From contig DATLOQ010000123.1 in NCBI GenBank assembly GCA_035536235.1, forward strand, positions 1 through 64,000: DNA of 64,000 nucleotides. Reading direction: 5' to 3'. This DNA is from DATLNF01 sp035536235 (GTDB lineage: Bacteria; Actinomycetota; Actinomycetes; BP-191). Numbering within the stretch: position 1 is the stretch's first letter; each line of letters begins with the position of its first letter. Below the pieces are notes generated by a model, which searched no databases, was not told the DNA's origin, and was given only the letters and a program-made list of their open reading frames with translations. The translations under genes were made by a program, and so were the position numbers. Positions 37,908 to 47,381 of the stretch are shown in pieces.

Positions 37908-39085
37908 GAAATCTGGGTCGTGGAGGGGTCGTTCTTGCATCGCTCGCGGCACTGCTGGTCGCCGGGGCGCCGACGTACGCGATCGACCCGCGCACAGTCC
38001 GCATCGGGCTCACCCGGGTGGCGAGCGGGCTGCGCAGCCCAGTGGCGATTGCTGCGTCGCCGGATGGCACTGGCCGGATCTTCATAGCGGAGCAGGGTGG
38101 GCGAGTGCGGCTCATCACGTCGTCCGGTCTGGCAGCGACGCCGTACGTCGACATCACCAGCCGTGTGTCGAGCGGGGGCGAGCGCGGCCTGCTCGGCATC
38201 GCGTTCCACCCGGCGTTCAAGACCAACGGGTACTTCTTCCTCTCCTACACCGACGCCGAGGGCGACCTGCGGGTGTCCCGGTTCGGGGCCAACCCAGCCC
38301 GCAACGCCGCCAACCCGGCCACCGAGATCGGCTTCCTCGAGATCCCGCACCGCGAGGCGAGCAACCACAACGGCGGCCAGATCGCGTTCGCGAAGGACGG
38401 CTTCCTCTACGTCTCGACCGGAGACGGCGGCGGTGGCGGTGACCCGAACGGCAACGCGCAGAACCTCGGCTCACCGCTCGGCAAGATCCTGCGCGTGGAC
38501 ATCAACCGGGCGTCGTCGACCAAGCGCTACTCGATCCCGTCGACCAACCCGTTCGCCACCCGCAGCGGTGCACGACCGGAGATCTGGCACTACGGCCTGC
38601 GCAACCCGTGGCGGTTCTCCTTCGACCGGCAGTACGACAACATCGCGATCGCCGACGTGGGCCAAGGTGCACGGGAAGAGGCCAACTACACGCCGCGCGG
38701 TCAGGGCGGCATCAACTTCGGCTGGGACTGCCGTGAGGGCACCAACGACACCACCGTCCAGTACGGCGGCTCCTACTGCAGCGGTCGGAGCTTCACCGAG
38801 CCGGTGTGGCAGTACTTCACGGGAAGCAGCGGCCGCTGTGCGGTCATCGGCGGCTACGTCTACCGCGGCGCGCGCTACTCGTCCGTGATGAACGGCGTCT
38901 ACCTCTACGGCGACTACTGCACCGGCGAGATCTGGGGACTGGCCAAGAACAACGGGGGATGGTCGAGCGCGCTGCTGCTCGACCACAGCGGCAACATCAC
39001 CAGCTTCGGCGAGGACTCGAGCGGCGAGCTGCTGATGGCCGACGCCGGCGGCATCGTCTACCGGATCGCCGCCGCGCGTCGGTGA
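37904..39085 (+). CDS. secreted PQQ-dependent sugar dehydrogenase (soluble aldose dehydrogenase family)
   Basis: The 393-residue protein has a signal peptide (GGVVLASLAALLVAGAPTYA). A six-bladed propeller of the GSDH/Yli-type PQQ dehydrogenase family follows, with the motifs GLRSPVAIAASPDGTGRIFIAEQGG, GERGLLGIAFHP, REASNHNGGQIAF, GDGGGGGDPNGN, YGLRNPWRFSFD and DVGQGAREEAN. It oxidises extracytoplasmic sugars using PQQ and Ca2+. The enzyme is coupled to the oxidoreductase gene upstream (ATGA) and to the glycosyltransferase gene downstream (GTGA). No PQQ biosynthesis genes are in the window. Confidence 0.9.
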   Translation: MRNLGRGGVVLASLAALLVAGAPTYAIDPRTVRIGLTRVASGLRSPVAIAASPDGTGRIFIAEQGGRVRLITSSGLAATPYVDITSRVSSGGERGLLGIAFHPAFKTNGYFFLSYTDAEGDLRVSRFGANPARNAANPATEIGFLEIPHREASNHNGGQIAFAKDGFLYVSTGDGGGGGDPNGNAQNLGSPLGKILRVDINRASSTKRYSIPSTNPFATRSGARPEIWHYGLRNPWRFSFDRQYDNIAIADVGQGAREEANYTPRGQGGINFGWDCREGTNDTTVQYGGSYCSGRSFTEPVWQYFTGSSGRCAVIGGYVYRGARYSSVMNGVYLYGDYCTGEIWGLAKNNGGWSSALLLDHSGNITSFGEDSSGELLMADAGGIVYRIAAARR

Positions 39086-40284
39086 GCGGGCCCGGCCGCG
39101 CCCGCCGACTCGCAGTGGTGGCGGGGCCGGACCCTGGTCACGCTTTCCCCGCCATCGCTCTCGCGGTGGCGCTGCACGAAGCCGGTCATGCAGTGACGGT
39201 GTGCAGTGGAGACCGCTGGGCGGACGCCGGACGACGCTGCGGGCCGAGCTTCGTCTCCCTCCCGCGGCTCGGCCCCGACCCGCGGGACGACGACCTCGGG
39301 TTTCGGCTGTGGGGGCGCGGCCAGCAGATCGCCCCGCTGCTGGTCGACCTGCTCGCACCCTGGCGTCCGGAGGTTGTGGTCGCTGATGCGATCACCGTGC
39401 CGGGCTGGTTCGCCGCCGACCTGATCGGGGTGCCGCGGGTCGAGCTAGTGGCGACGGCGCTGCAGGAGCCGTCGATCGGGCTACCGCCACCGGGATCCGG
39501 GCTGCTGCCGGGCCGTGGGGTGCTCGGCCGCGGTCGCGATGCCTGGCTGCGTCGGCTGGCCCGCCCGGCCCAGCGAGCAGGAGCCCTGCAGTGCCGCGCC
39601 GCTCGGCGCGCCCTCGGCCTGGCGGACGACGGACCGCCGGTGCTGCGACTCGTGGCCACACTCCCGGCGCTAGAGCTGCCCCGCCCGGACTGGCCGACCC
39701 GCACCCACCTGGTGGGCCCGCTGGAGTGGGAGCCCGACGACGGTCTGCTGGCGATGCCGCCGGGGCCGGGACCCGTCGTGCTCGTCGCCGACTCCTCCGC
39801 GTCGGGGGCCCGCCAGGGTGGTCTGCTCGACCTGGCCGCCGACGTGCTGCCCTCGGCCGGGATACGGGTGGTCGGCACGCGCTTCGGGGGAGCCGCCGTG
39901 GAACGTCCGGGAGTCGCAATCGGCGTCGGTCGGCACTCGGCGCTGCTCAACCAGGTGGACGCCGTGGTGCTGCCCGGCGGGCACGGGCTGTTGAGCAAGG
40001 CCCTGGCGCGCGGCAAGCCTGTCGTGGTCATCCCTGGCCCCGGCGACCAGCGCGACAACGCCGTCCGGGTCTGCGCATTGGGGGCCGGCGTGATGATCGA
40101 GCCGCGCCGGCTGAGTGCGGAGACCCTGGCGACCGCAGTACGCCGGGTCGTGGATGAGCCGTCGTACGCCGCCGCCGCAGCCCGGGTGGCGGCCAGTGCC
40201 CGCGGCCTCGGCCCGGCTCGAGCAGTCGACCTCGTCGAGTCGGTGTTCGCGCGGGAGTTCGGAGCGCCGGCGCATCATCTATGA
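39082..40284 (+). CDS. UGT/GT-B-type glycosyltransferase
   Basis: The 400-residue GT-B fold protein begins with an N-terminal Rossmann-like domain (DPGHAFPAIALAVALHEAGHAVTVCSG). The C-terminal donor domain contains QVDAVVLPGGHGLLSKALARGKPVVVIPGPGDQRDNA, a GT1/MurG-like donor motif where the usual HGG/HGSG reads PGGHG. It probably transfers a sugar from a nucleotide donor to a small molecule or lipid; acceptor unknown. The GTG overlaps the preceding stop. It is convergent with DUF2231. Confidence 0.82.
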   Translation: MSGPGRARRLAVVAGPDPGHAFPAIALAVALHEAGHAVTVCSGDRWADAGRRCGPSFVSLPRLGPDPRDDDLGFRLWGRGQQIAPLLVDLLAPWRPEVVVADAITVPGWFAADLIGVPRVELVATALQEPSIGLPPPGSGLLPGRGVLGRGRDAWLRRLARPAQRAGALQCRAARRALGLADDGPPVLRLVATLPALELPRPDWPTRTHLVGPLEWEPDDGLLAMPPGPGPVVLVADSSASGARQGGLLDLAADVLPSAGIRVVGTRFGGAAVERPGVAIGVGRHSALLNQVDAVVLPGGHGLLSKALARGKPVVVIPGPGDQRDNAVRVCALGAGVMIEPRRLSAETLATAVRRVVDEPSYAAAAARVAASARGLGPARAVDLVESVFAREFGAPAHHL

Positions 40285-40322
40285 CGCACCCGCGCTCCAC
40301 CCCAGCTGCGCCGCGCCGGAGG

Positions 40323-40895
40323 TTACTTCTTGTCCCCGGGGAAGACGTCGGTCTCGCTCTCGTGCCACACCGGGTGGTCCCCGGCAGTCTCGACGTTGAA
40401 GCCGTAGTCGAAGATCAGCGACCCGCCGAACGTCGAGCCGACGGACACGAAGGCTGCGGCGACGAGGCTGAGCAGCAGGCAGATCGCGGGGACCTTCGGC
40501 TCGCCGTCACCCGGTCCGAGACGGAGCACGAGGTTGGTCACCACCATCAGCGTGGTGAGGATCATGATGCCGGCATGGGCGTTGATGGTCCGCCGCGCCT
40601 GCGTGCCGGGCTGCGACGACCGGTGCCAGTCGGCCCAGCCGGTGAGCGTGGCGAGCAGCGACACGGCAGCGCCACCGATGAGCACCCAGGTCGCCGCGCG
40701 GTAGAGCTCGGTGGGCAGGTCGCTTTCGCGGTTGCGGGTGAGGAACGACAGCAGGTCGAAGACCGCGGCGAAGAGGTACGCCCCCACCGGGATGTCGGTG
40801 AGCGGCGGATGCAGCGGCTTGCCGGCCCAGCCGCGGAGGCCCTTGAACGTGCGACCCCGCAGGGTGAGCGCCGGGCGAATGGAGAACTTCCGCAT
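40323..40895 (-). CDS. DUF2231-family membrane protein
   Basis: The 190-residue protein has GKPLHPPLTDIPVGAYLFAAVFD at the N-terminus, typical of DUF2231. It also has four hydrophobic helices, WADWHRSSQPGTQARRT (conserved Trp/His, possibly heme or quinone-related) and INAHAGIMILTTLMVVTN. Function unknown; the family has been suggested to bind heme. The ATG start has GAGGAG about 6 bases upstream. Confidence 0.83.
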   Translation of the reverse strand: MRKFSIRPALTLRGRTFKGLRGWAGKPLHPPLTDIPVGAYLFAAVFDLLSFLTRNRESDLPTELYRAATWVLIGGAAVSLLATLTGWADWHRSSQPGTQARRTINAHAGIMILTTLMVVTNLVLRLGPGDGEPKVPAICLLLSLVAAAFVSVGSTFGGSLIFDYGFNVETAGDHPVWHESETDVFPGDKK

Positions 40896-40909
40896 GACTG
40901 CTCCTCGAT

Positions 40910-41083
40910 CTAGTCGTCGTCGTCGAGCCTAGCCAGCCAGGTGGCCAGTCGGTCGACCGTCGACTCGGACTCCGGATGCAGGTCGACGTAGTCGCGGAGC
41001 CGCCCCGCCACCCAGGCCAGCGACACCGACTCTGCGCCTCGGCGCTCCTCGAGCTCTTCGATGCCCTTGTCGGTGAAGTACAT
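40910..41083 (-). CDS. DUF6104-family small protein
   Basis: The 57-residue protein starts MYFTDKGIEELEERRG, has VSLAWVAGRLRDYVDLHPESE and ends with a run of Asp (DDDD). This matches DUF6104, a short actinobacterial protein often found directly after kgd, as here (9 bases after the kgd stop). Function unknown. The location argues for a link with 2-oxoglutarate metabolism or for simple co-translation. Confidence 0.82.
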   Translation of the reverse strand: MYFTDKGIEELEERRGAESVSLAWVAGRLRDYVDLHPESESTVDRLATWLARLDDDD

Positions 41084-41092
41084 CGACGTCGA

Positions 41093-44000
41093 CTAGTCGG
41101 CGAACGCTGATTCGAGCAGCGCCTGCTGCTCGAGCTCGTGCATCTTGGCGCTGCCGGTGGCCGGGCTGGCCGCGGCCTTCCGCGAGATCCGGCGCAGCTG
41201 CTGGTCACCCGCGAGCAGCTCGGGCAGGTGCAGCGCCATGAACGGCCAGCCCCCCTGGTTGGCCGGCTCCTCCTGCACCCACACGATGTCTGCTCCGCTG
41301 CCGTACGACGCCAGCGTCGCGCGGATCTCCTCGGTGGCGAGCGGGTAGAGCTGCTCGACACGAAGCAGCGCCACATCGGTGACGCCGAGCTTCTCGCGCG
41401 CCGCAGCGAGGTCGTAGTGCACCTTCCCTGCTGAGAGCACGACGCGACGTGCCGTCGTGACACTCGCGTCGCCGATGATCGGCTGGAAGGCGCCCTGGGT
41501 GAGCTCCTCCGACTTCGACGCGGCGGCCTTGAGCCGCAGCATCGACTTCGGGGTGAAGACGACCAGCGGACGGCGTACGACGCCGCGCACCTGTCGGCGC
41601 AGCAGGTGGAAGTAGTTGCCCGGTGTCGTGGGCACAGCGACGGTCATGTTGTCCTCGGCGCACAGCGTGAGGAACCGCTCGATGCGGCCGCTCGAGTGGT
41701 CCGGTCCCTGTCCTTCGAAGCCGTGTGGCAGCAACAGGACGACGCCGGAGCGCTGTGCCCACTTGGCCTCACCGGCTGAGATGAACTCGTCGATGATCGA
41801 CTGCGCGCCGTTGACGAAGTCGCCGAACTGCGCCTCCCAGCAGACCAGGGCTTCGGGCCGCGCGACGGCGTATCCGTACTCGAAGCCGAGTGCAGCGAAC
41901 TCGCTCAGCAGCGAGTCGTAGATGCTGAACCTCGCCTGCTCACCCGAGAGGTGCGACATCGGCGAGTACTCCGCGCCGGTGACTCGGTCGGTGACGACTG
42001 CGTGCCGCTGCCCGAAGGTGCCGCGGCGGCAGTCCTGGCCGGCGACTCGCACTGGGGTGCCCTCGAGCAGCAGCGAGCCGAAGGCGAAGGACTCACCCAG
42101 GGCCCAGTCGATCGTGCCCTCCTCCAGCATCGTCGCGCGCCGTTGCAGCTGCGGAAGCAGGCGCGGATGCACCGTGAACCCCTCGGGGAAGTCGAGCTGG
42201 GCCGCGATGATTCGCTTGAGCACCTCGTCTGACACCGCGGTCTCCACGGGCCCGCTCTCGACGTTGTCGGCCCGCTCGGGGCTCTCGCTGGTCGCGCCCG
42301 TGTCGCGGGTCTGGAGGAACACCTCCTCCAGGTGGCTCTGGTAGTTGCGCAGCGCTTCCTCGGCCTCGGCCAGCGTGATGTCGCCGCGCCCGATGAGCGC
42401 CTCGGTATAGCGCTTGCGGGTCGACCGGTGCGCTTCGATCATGTCGTAGAGCAGTGGCTGCGTGAACGACGGCTCGTCGACCTCGCTGTGCCCGCGGCGG
42501 CGGTAGCAGACCATGTCGATGACGACGTCCTTGCGGAACTCCTGGCGGAACTCGAATGCCAGCCGCGCGACGCGGACGCAAGCCTCGGGGTCGTCGCCGT
42601 TCACATGGAAGATCGGCGCTTGCACCATGCGCGCTGCGTCGGTGCAGTACACGCTGGAGCGAGCCGACGCCGGGGAGGTGGTGAAGCCGAGCTGGTTGTT
42701 GACCACCACGTGCACCGTGCCACCGGTGCGGTAGCCCGGCAGCTGGCTCAGGTTGAGCGTCTCGGCCACCACGCCCTGGCCGGCGAAAGCAGCGTCGCCA
42801 TGCAGCAGCACCGGGAGCACGGTGAACCCGTCAGCGCCCTTGTCGATGCGGTCCTGCTTCGCGCGGACGATGCCCTCGAGGACAGGGTTGACCGCCTCGA
42901 GATGACTCGGGTTGGAGGCCAGCGAGACCTTGACGGTCGAACCGGCGCGGCCCTCATAGGTGCCGTCCGCCCCGAGGTGGTACTTCACGTCGCCGGAGCC
43001 GTGTGAACTGCTGGGGTCGATGTCGCCGTCGAACTCGCGGAAGATCTGCCCATAGCTCTTGCCGACGATGTTCGCCAGCACGTTGAGCCGACCGCGGTGC
43101 GGCATCCCGATGGCCACCTCGTCGAGCTCGGCGTCCGCGGCCGCGGACAGCATGGCGTCGAGCAGCGGGATGACGCTCTCCCCGCCCTCGAGCGAGAACC
43201 GCTTGTGGCCCACGTACTTGGTATGGAGGAAGTTCTCGAACGCCTCGGCGGCGTTGAGCCGCTCGAGGATGTGCAGCTGCTCGTCCCGGTCGGTCTTGTC
43301 GTGCTGACGCTCGACTCGCTCCTGGATCCACCGTCTCTGGTCGGGATCCTGGATGTGCATGTACTCCACGCCGACGGAGCGGCAGTAGGAGTCGCGCAGC
43401 ACGCCGAGGACGTCGCGCAGCTTCATCACGGGCGCCCCCGCGAAGCCTCCAGTCGGGAACTCGCGGTCGAGGTCCCACAGCGTCAGCCCGTGGTTGACGA
43501 TGTCGAGGTCGGGGTGGCTGCGGCTGCGGTAGTTGAGCGGGTCGGTGTCGGCCATCAGGTGACCGCGCACGCGGTAGGCGTGGATCAGCTCGAGCACCCG
43601 GGCCGGCTTCGCCACCTCGTCCTGGGCCGTGTCACTGATGTCCCGGATCCAGCGGACCGGCTCGTAGGGGATCCGCAGGCTCAGGAAGATCAGCTCGTAG
43701 AAGCCCTCCTCGCCGAGCAGCAGCTGGTGCAGCCGGCGCAGGAAGTCACCGGACTGCGCGCCCTGGATGATGCGGTGGTCATAGGTGCTGGTGATCGTCA
43801 ACGTCTTGCTCACAGCGAGGCGCGCGAGGGTCTCTGGGGACGATCCGGCGTACTCCGCGGGGTGCTCCATCGCCCCGACCCCGATGATCGCGCCCTGGCC
43901 CTGCATCAGTCGGGGGACCGAGTGCACAGTGCCGATGGTGCCCGGGTTGGTCAGGGTGATCGTGGTGCCGGCGAAGTCGTCGGCGGTGAGCTTGTTGGCG

Positions 44001-44647
44001 CGCGCCCGGCGTACGACGTCCTCGTAGGCGGCCCAGAAAGCCACGAAGTCCATGCTCTCCGCGGCTTTGATCGACGGGACGAGGAGCGTGCGGGTGCCGT
44101 CCTCCTTCTGCATGTCGATCGCCAGGCCGAGGTTGATGTGCTCGGGGGTCAGCAGGTGCGGCTTGCCGTCGACCTCGACGTAGCCCCGGTTCATCTCCGG
44201 CATCTCGCGCAGCGCCTGCACGAGGGCGAACCCGATGAGGTGGGTGAAGCTGACCTTGCCGCCCCGCCCGCGCGCCAGGTGCCGGTTGATGACGGTGCGG
44301 TTGTCCTCGAGGAGCTTGGCCGGCACCGCGCGCACCGAGGTCGCGGTCGGCACGCCGAGGCTGGCCTCCATGTTGGCGACCGTGCGGGCCGCCGCCCCCT
44401 TGAGCGGAGTCCCCGCGGGGGTCGCGGACTTGGTTGCGGACGCCGGCTCAGCTGCTGCGGGCGGTGCGGCCGGCGCGGCGGACGCCGACGGGGGCTCGCT
44501 GGTCGACGCGGCAGGCTCGTAGTCGGCGAAGAAGTCGACCCAGACCTGGTCGACGGAGGCGGGGTCGGCGAGGAACTGCTGGTAGATCTCGTCGACCAGC
44601 CAGACGTTGGTGCCGAACTCGGCCATGCGGTCGGACTGCGAAGCCAC
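41093..44647 (-). CDS. kgd: multifunctional 2-oxoglutarate decarboxylase/dehydrogenase E1-E2 (Kgd)
   Basis: The 1184-residue actinobacterial fusion begins with the helical docking segment (FGTNVWLVDEIYQQFLADP) and a Pro/Ala linker. A succinyltransferase (E2o-like) catalytic domain follows, with FTHLIGFALVQAL and TYDHRIIQGAQSG. The thiamine-diphosphate E1 half has YVGHKRFSLEGGES, MPHRGRLNVLANI, VHVVVNNQLGFTTSP and VCYRRRGHSEVDEPS, and ends with AANQGGWPFM. It decarboxylates 2-oxoglutarate and feeds the dehydrogenase complex. GTG 44647 has AGGGGGCG 6 bases upstream; ATG at 44626 is an alternative. Confidence 0.96.
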   Translation of the reverse strand: MASQSDRMAEFGTNVWLVDEIYQQFLADPASVDQVWVDFFADYEPAASTSEPPSASAAPAAPPAAAEPASATKSATPAGTPLKGAAARTVANMEASLGVPTATSVRAVPAKLLEDNRTVINRHLARGRGGKVSFTHLIGFALVQALREMPEMNRGYVEVDGKPHLLTPEHINLGLAIDMQKEDGTRTLLVPSIKAAESMDFVAFWAAYEDVVRRARANKLTADDFAGTTITLTNPGTIGTVHSVPRLMQGQGAIIGVGAMEHPAEYAGSSPETLARLAVSKTLTITSTYDHRIIQGAQSGDFLRRLHQLLLGEEGFYELIFLSLRIPYEPVRWIRDISDTAQDEVAKPARVLELIHAYRVRGHLMADTDPLNYRSRSHPDLDIVNHGLTLWDLDREFPTGGFAGAPVMKLRDVLGVLRDSYCRSVGVEYMHIQDPDQRRWIQERVERQHDKTDRDEQLHILERLNAAEAFENFLHTKYVGHKRFSLEGGESVIPLLDAMLSAAADAELDEVAIGMPHRGRLNVLANIVGKSYGQIFREFDGDIDPSSSHGSGDVKYHLGADGTYEGRAGSTVKVSLASNPSHLEAVNPVLEGIVRAKQDRIDKGADGFTVLPVLLHGDAAFAGQGVVAETLNLSQLPGYRTGGTVHVVVNNQLGFTTSPASARSSVYCTDAARMVQAPIFHVNGDDPEACVRVARLAFEFRQEFRKDVVIDMVCYRRRGHSEVDEPSFTQPLLYDMIEAHRSTRKRYTEALIGRGDITLAEAEEALRNYQSHLEEVFLQTRDTGATSESPERADNVESGPVETAVSDEVLKRIIAAQLDFPEGFTVHPRLLPQLQRRATMLEEGTIDWALGESFAFGSLLLEGTPVRVAGQDCRRGTFGQRHAVVTDRVTGAEYSPMSHLSGEQARFSIYDSLLSEFAALGFEYGYAVARPEALVCWEAQFGDFVNGAQSIIDEFISAGEAKWAQRSGVVLLLPHGFEGQGPDHSSGRIERFLTLCAEDNMTVAVPTTPGNYFHLLRRQVRGVVRRPLVVFTPKSMLRLKAAASKSEELTQGAFQPIIGDASVTTARRVVLSAGKVHYDLAAAREKLGVTDVALLRVEQLYPLATEEIRATLASYGSGADIVWVQEEPANQGGWPFMALHLPELLAGDQQLRRISRKAAASPATGSAKMHELEQQALLESAFAD

Positions 44648-44745
44648 GACGACGCCCCCTGCGGCGGTAGTGGGAGACTAGGAATGAGCGCTGCGCTGTC
44701 GAGCCCGCCCAGGCTACGCCGGTGAGCGGACCGGGCGAAACGCGG

Positions 44746-45909
44746 TCACAGGCCTAGCGCCTTGGCGATGACGACCTTCTGCACCTCGCTCGCACCTTCC
44801 ACGACGCGGAGCATGCGCAGGTGCCGCAGCACCTGTTCGATGGGGCCCTCCTTGAGCAGGCCCTGGCCGCCGAAGACCTGCAGGCACCGGTCGGCGACGG
44901 CGTACGCCCGCTCGGTGTTGTAGAGCTTGACGATCGACGCGTCGAGCATCGGCATCTCGCCCTGGTCGCACTGCCAGGCCAGGTGGTAGGTCAGCCAGCG
45001 CATCGCCTCGATCTCGACCTTGGACTCCGCCAGCGGGAACGAGACGCCCTGGAACTTCGACAGCGGCTTGCCGAAGGCGGTCCGGGCGGTCGTGTGGGCG
45101 ACCGCGGAGTCGAGGCACCACTGGGCCAGCCCGAGGCACTGGGCGCCGATGAATGCCCGACCCGCGTTGAGGAACCGCATGGCCGCGAAGAAGCCGAGCC
45201 CGACCTCGCCGATGACGTGGTCCGCGGGGATGCGCGCGTCGTCGAAGCGCAGCTCGGACGGGTGCGCGTCGGAGATCGTGAGCTGCTTCTTGCCGACGGT
45301 GTACTGGTCCTTGGGCACGACGAAGGCGGTGATCCCGCCGGCCGCCCGCTTGTCCTTGTCGGTCACCGCGAAGACGACGGCGAAGTCGGCCTTGTCGCCG
45401 TTGGTGATGTAGTGCTTGAGGCCGTTGAGGACCCAGTGGTCCCCGTCGCGCACGGCCGAGGTGCGGATCGCCTGGGCATCCGAGCCGGCCTCGGGCTCGG
45501 TCAGCGCGAAGCACATCGACTGCTCGCCGCGCACAAGCGGGAGCAGGTAGACGGCCCACAGGTGCTCCGGGAGCTCGAGCAGCAGCGGCGTGGGGGCCTC
45601 GGGGTTGGGCGGTCCGACGGCGTAGTTCGCCAGGCGCAGCCCCGATCGTGCCGCGTCCTCGACGAGCAGGCTCATCCCCAGCGTGGACAGCCCCCAGCCG
45701 CCGACGGCCTCCGGCAGGTGGGCGGCGTAGAAGCCCTCCTGGCACGAGCGCGCCTTCACCGTGCGGGCCGCCTCGGCCAGCTCGAGCTCTCTGCCGGGGG
45801 TCCAGAAGGCCTCTTTCACCCGATCCTCGACTGGGCGCACCTCCCGGTCGAGGAAAGCACCGAACGAGGCACGCAGGGCCGTCAGCTCGTCAGATACGGC
45901 GAAGTCCAT
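44746..45909 (-). CDS. acyl-CoA dehydrogenase family protein
   Basis: The 387-residue FAD enzyme shows CFALTEPEAGSDAQ (flavin/substrate loop), WVLNGLKHYITNGDKAD, RTAFGKPLSKFQ (FAD-binding Arg region), QVFGGQGL and the C-terminal RVVEGASEVQKVVIAKALG. The Glu in VEGAS is the expected catalytic base. It abstracts an alpha-proton and dehydrogenates an acyl-CoA. The start is taken as ATG 45909 because TACGGT lies 7 bases upstream, the leaderless pattern; GTG 45918 is possible. It is divergent from the Asp-box protein. Confidence 0.93.
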   Translation of the reverse strand: MDFAVSDELTALRASFGAFLDREVRPVEDRVKEAFWTPGRELELAEAARTVKARSCQEGFYAAHLPEAVGGWGLSTLGMSLLVEDAARSGLRLANYAVGPPNPEAPTPLLLELPEHLWAVYLLPLVRGEQSMCFALTEPEAGSDAQAIRTSAVRDGDHWVLNGLKHYITNGDKADFAVVFAVTDKDKRAAGGITAFVVPKDQYTVGKKQLTISDAHPSELRFDDARIPADHVIGEVGLGFFAAMRFLNAGRAFIGAQCLGLAQWCLDSAVAHTTARTAFGKPLSKFQGVSFPLAESKVEIEAMRWLTYHLAWQCDQGEMPMLDASIVKLYNTERAYAVADRCLQVFGGQGLLKEGPIEQVLRHLRMLRVVEGASEVQKVVIAKALGL

Positions 45910-45916
45910 GCGCGGC

Positions 45917-45922
45917 ACCGTA
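45917..45922 (-). promoter_or_regulatory. -10 hexamer TACGGT before the acyl-CoA dehydrogenase gene
   Basis: TACGGT on the minus strand lies 7 bases before the ATG at 45909, which supports that ATG over the upstream GTG. Confidence 0.4.
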
Positions 45923-45966
45923 TCGGCCGGGCAGGTGCGAGCCGACGTGCCGTCGAACCTCCCCTC

Positions 45967-47376
45967 ATGCGCAGACTCGCCGCCGTACTCGTCGTCGTAC
46001 CTCTGGTCGTGGCCCTCCAGCCGGTGCTCGCCGGCCCGCGGTCTACGAAGCCGGCATTCACGAGCTATGAATCGCCGCCGCTGGAGGGTGCGAGTGCGGG
46101 CGAGCCGACGCTGGGCTACAACCCGGAGACCGGCGCGGTGATGTTCCAGGCGTTCCTGGAGACGCTGCGGGTGACCGACTTCGACAAGAAGGGCCGCGGT
46201 ACGGCGACCTGGAAAGACGTCTCACCGGGCCTCGCCAACACCACGACACTCGACCCGATCATCGAGACTGACGTGGTGACCGGCCGGCACATCGTCAGCC
46301 ACCTGACGCTGGCCTGCAGCCTCAGCGCCTACAGCGACAACGACGGGGAGAGCTGGACCGAGGTGCCGCTGGGGTGCGGCGCCGGCGCCCTCTTCGACCA
46401 CCAGACCGTCGGCACCGGGCCGTTCGTGAAGGGCGGCGTGCTGAGGCCCGCCGGGGCGTACCCGCGGGCGGTGTACTACTGCGCCCAGGACGTCACTCAG
46501 GCCAAGTGCTCGACCAGCCTCGACGGCGGTGCCACCTACCTGCCGGCGGTGACGGTGTACGCCGGCGGGCCGGGCAGCAACTGCAGCGGGCTGTTCGGTC
46601 ACCTCAAGTCCGCCCCCGACGGCACCATCTACCTGCCCCCCACGCAGTGCGACAAGGGCACGTCGTCGTTCGTGACCGGTCCGCTCAATCCCCTGGGTCG
46701 GCCGGGCCAAGCCACGGCGGTCAGCGAGAACAACGGGCTCACCTGGGAGCTGCGCTACATCCCGGGCAGCGTCTCGGGCAACGCTGGTCACCCGTCGATG
46801 GCTGCGGCCTCCGACGGGACCGTCTACTACGCCTACGGCAGCCGCGAGGGCGGCGCGCGCACCGACGCCGGCGGCCCGCCGATGGCCGCGGTCAGCCGGG
46901 ACAAGGGCAAGACCTGGACTCCGCCGACCCAGCTGGGCCGCGAGTTCGGCATCCGCAACACCAAGTTCGTGACGACGATCGCCGGCGACGGCGACCGGGC
47001 TGCGGTCGCCTTCCTCGGCACACCGACGGCGGGCGACGACCAGCTCAACACGTTCGACGGCGTATGGCGGCTCTACACCGCCTTCACCTACGACGGCGGC
47101 CGCACCTGGAAGACCGTCAACGCGACGCCGGGCAGCCCCATCCAGGTCGGCTCGATCTGCACCTCGGGTGTGCTCTGCATGGGCAACACCCGCAACCTGC
47201 TCGACTTCAACGACGTGATCATCGACGGCCAGGGCCGGGTGCTCGCCGCCGTCGCCGACGGCTGCCTCGACGTCGAGTGCACCCGCAACGAGCGGGCCGA
47301 TCGGGCGCTCATCGTCCGCCAGACCGCCGGCCGCGGGCTGCTGAAGAAGTTCGACAAGGAGCTCGCCCGCCGCTAG
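45967..47376 (+). CDS. secreted sialidase-fold protein with Asp-box repeats
   Basis: The 469-residue protein has a signal peptide (MRRLAAVLVVVPLVVALQPVLAGP) and then at least five Asp-box/BNR motifs: SDNDGESWTE, SLDGGATYLPA, SENNGLTWEL, SRDKGKTWTPP and TYDGGRTWKT. This implies a six-bladed sialidase-type beta-propeller. Several Cys pairs (CSLSAY, GCGAGA, NCSG, QCDKG, ICTSGVLC, GCLDVEC) suggest disulfides outside the cell. The Arg triad of true sialidases is not evident, so the activity is unassigned. It is convergent with the FAD oxidoreductase. Confidence 0.8.
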   Translation: MRRLAAVLVVVPLVVALQPVLAGPRSTKPAFTSYESPPLEGASAGEPTLGYNPETGAVMFQAFLETLRVTDFDKKGRGTATWKDVSPGLANTTTLDPIIETDVVTGRHIVSHLTLACSLSAYSDNDGESWTEVPLGCGAGALFDHQTVGTGPFVKGGVLRPAGAYPRAVYYCAQDVTQAKCSTSLDGGATYLPAVTVYAGGPGSNCSGLFGHLKSAPDGTIYLPPTQCDKGTSSFVTGPLNPLGRPGQATAVSENNGLTWELRYIPGSVSGNAGHPSMAAASDGTVYYAYGSREGGARTDAGGPPMAAVSRDKGKTWTPPTQLGREFGIRNTKFVTTIAGDGDRAAVAFLGTPTAGDDQLNTFDGVWRLYTAFTYDGGRTWKTVNATPGSPIQVGSICTSGVLCMGNTRNLLDFNDVIIDGQGRVLAAVADGCLDVECTRNERADRALIVRQTAGRGLLKKFDKELARR

Positions 47377-47381
47377 GCGGC

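Noticed and set aside
43097..44725. Open frame of 542 codons on the plus strand opposite kgd
   Set aside because: It lies antisense to a clearly conserved enzyme. Its sequence is low-complexity Val/Arg/Gly/Asp-rich with no domain, a typical high-GC shadow frame.
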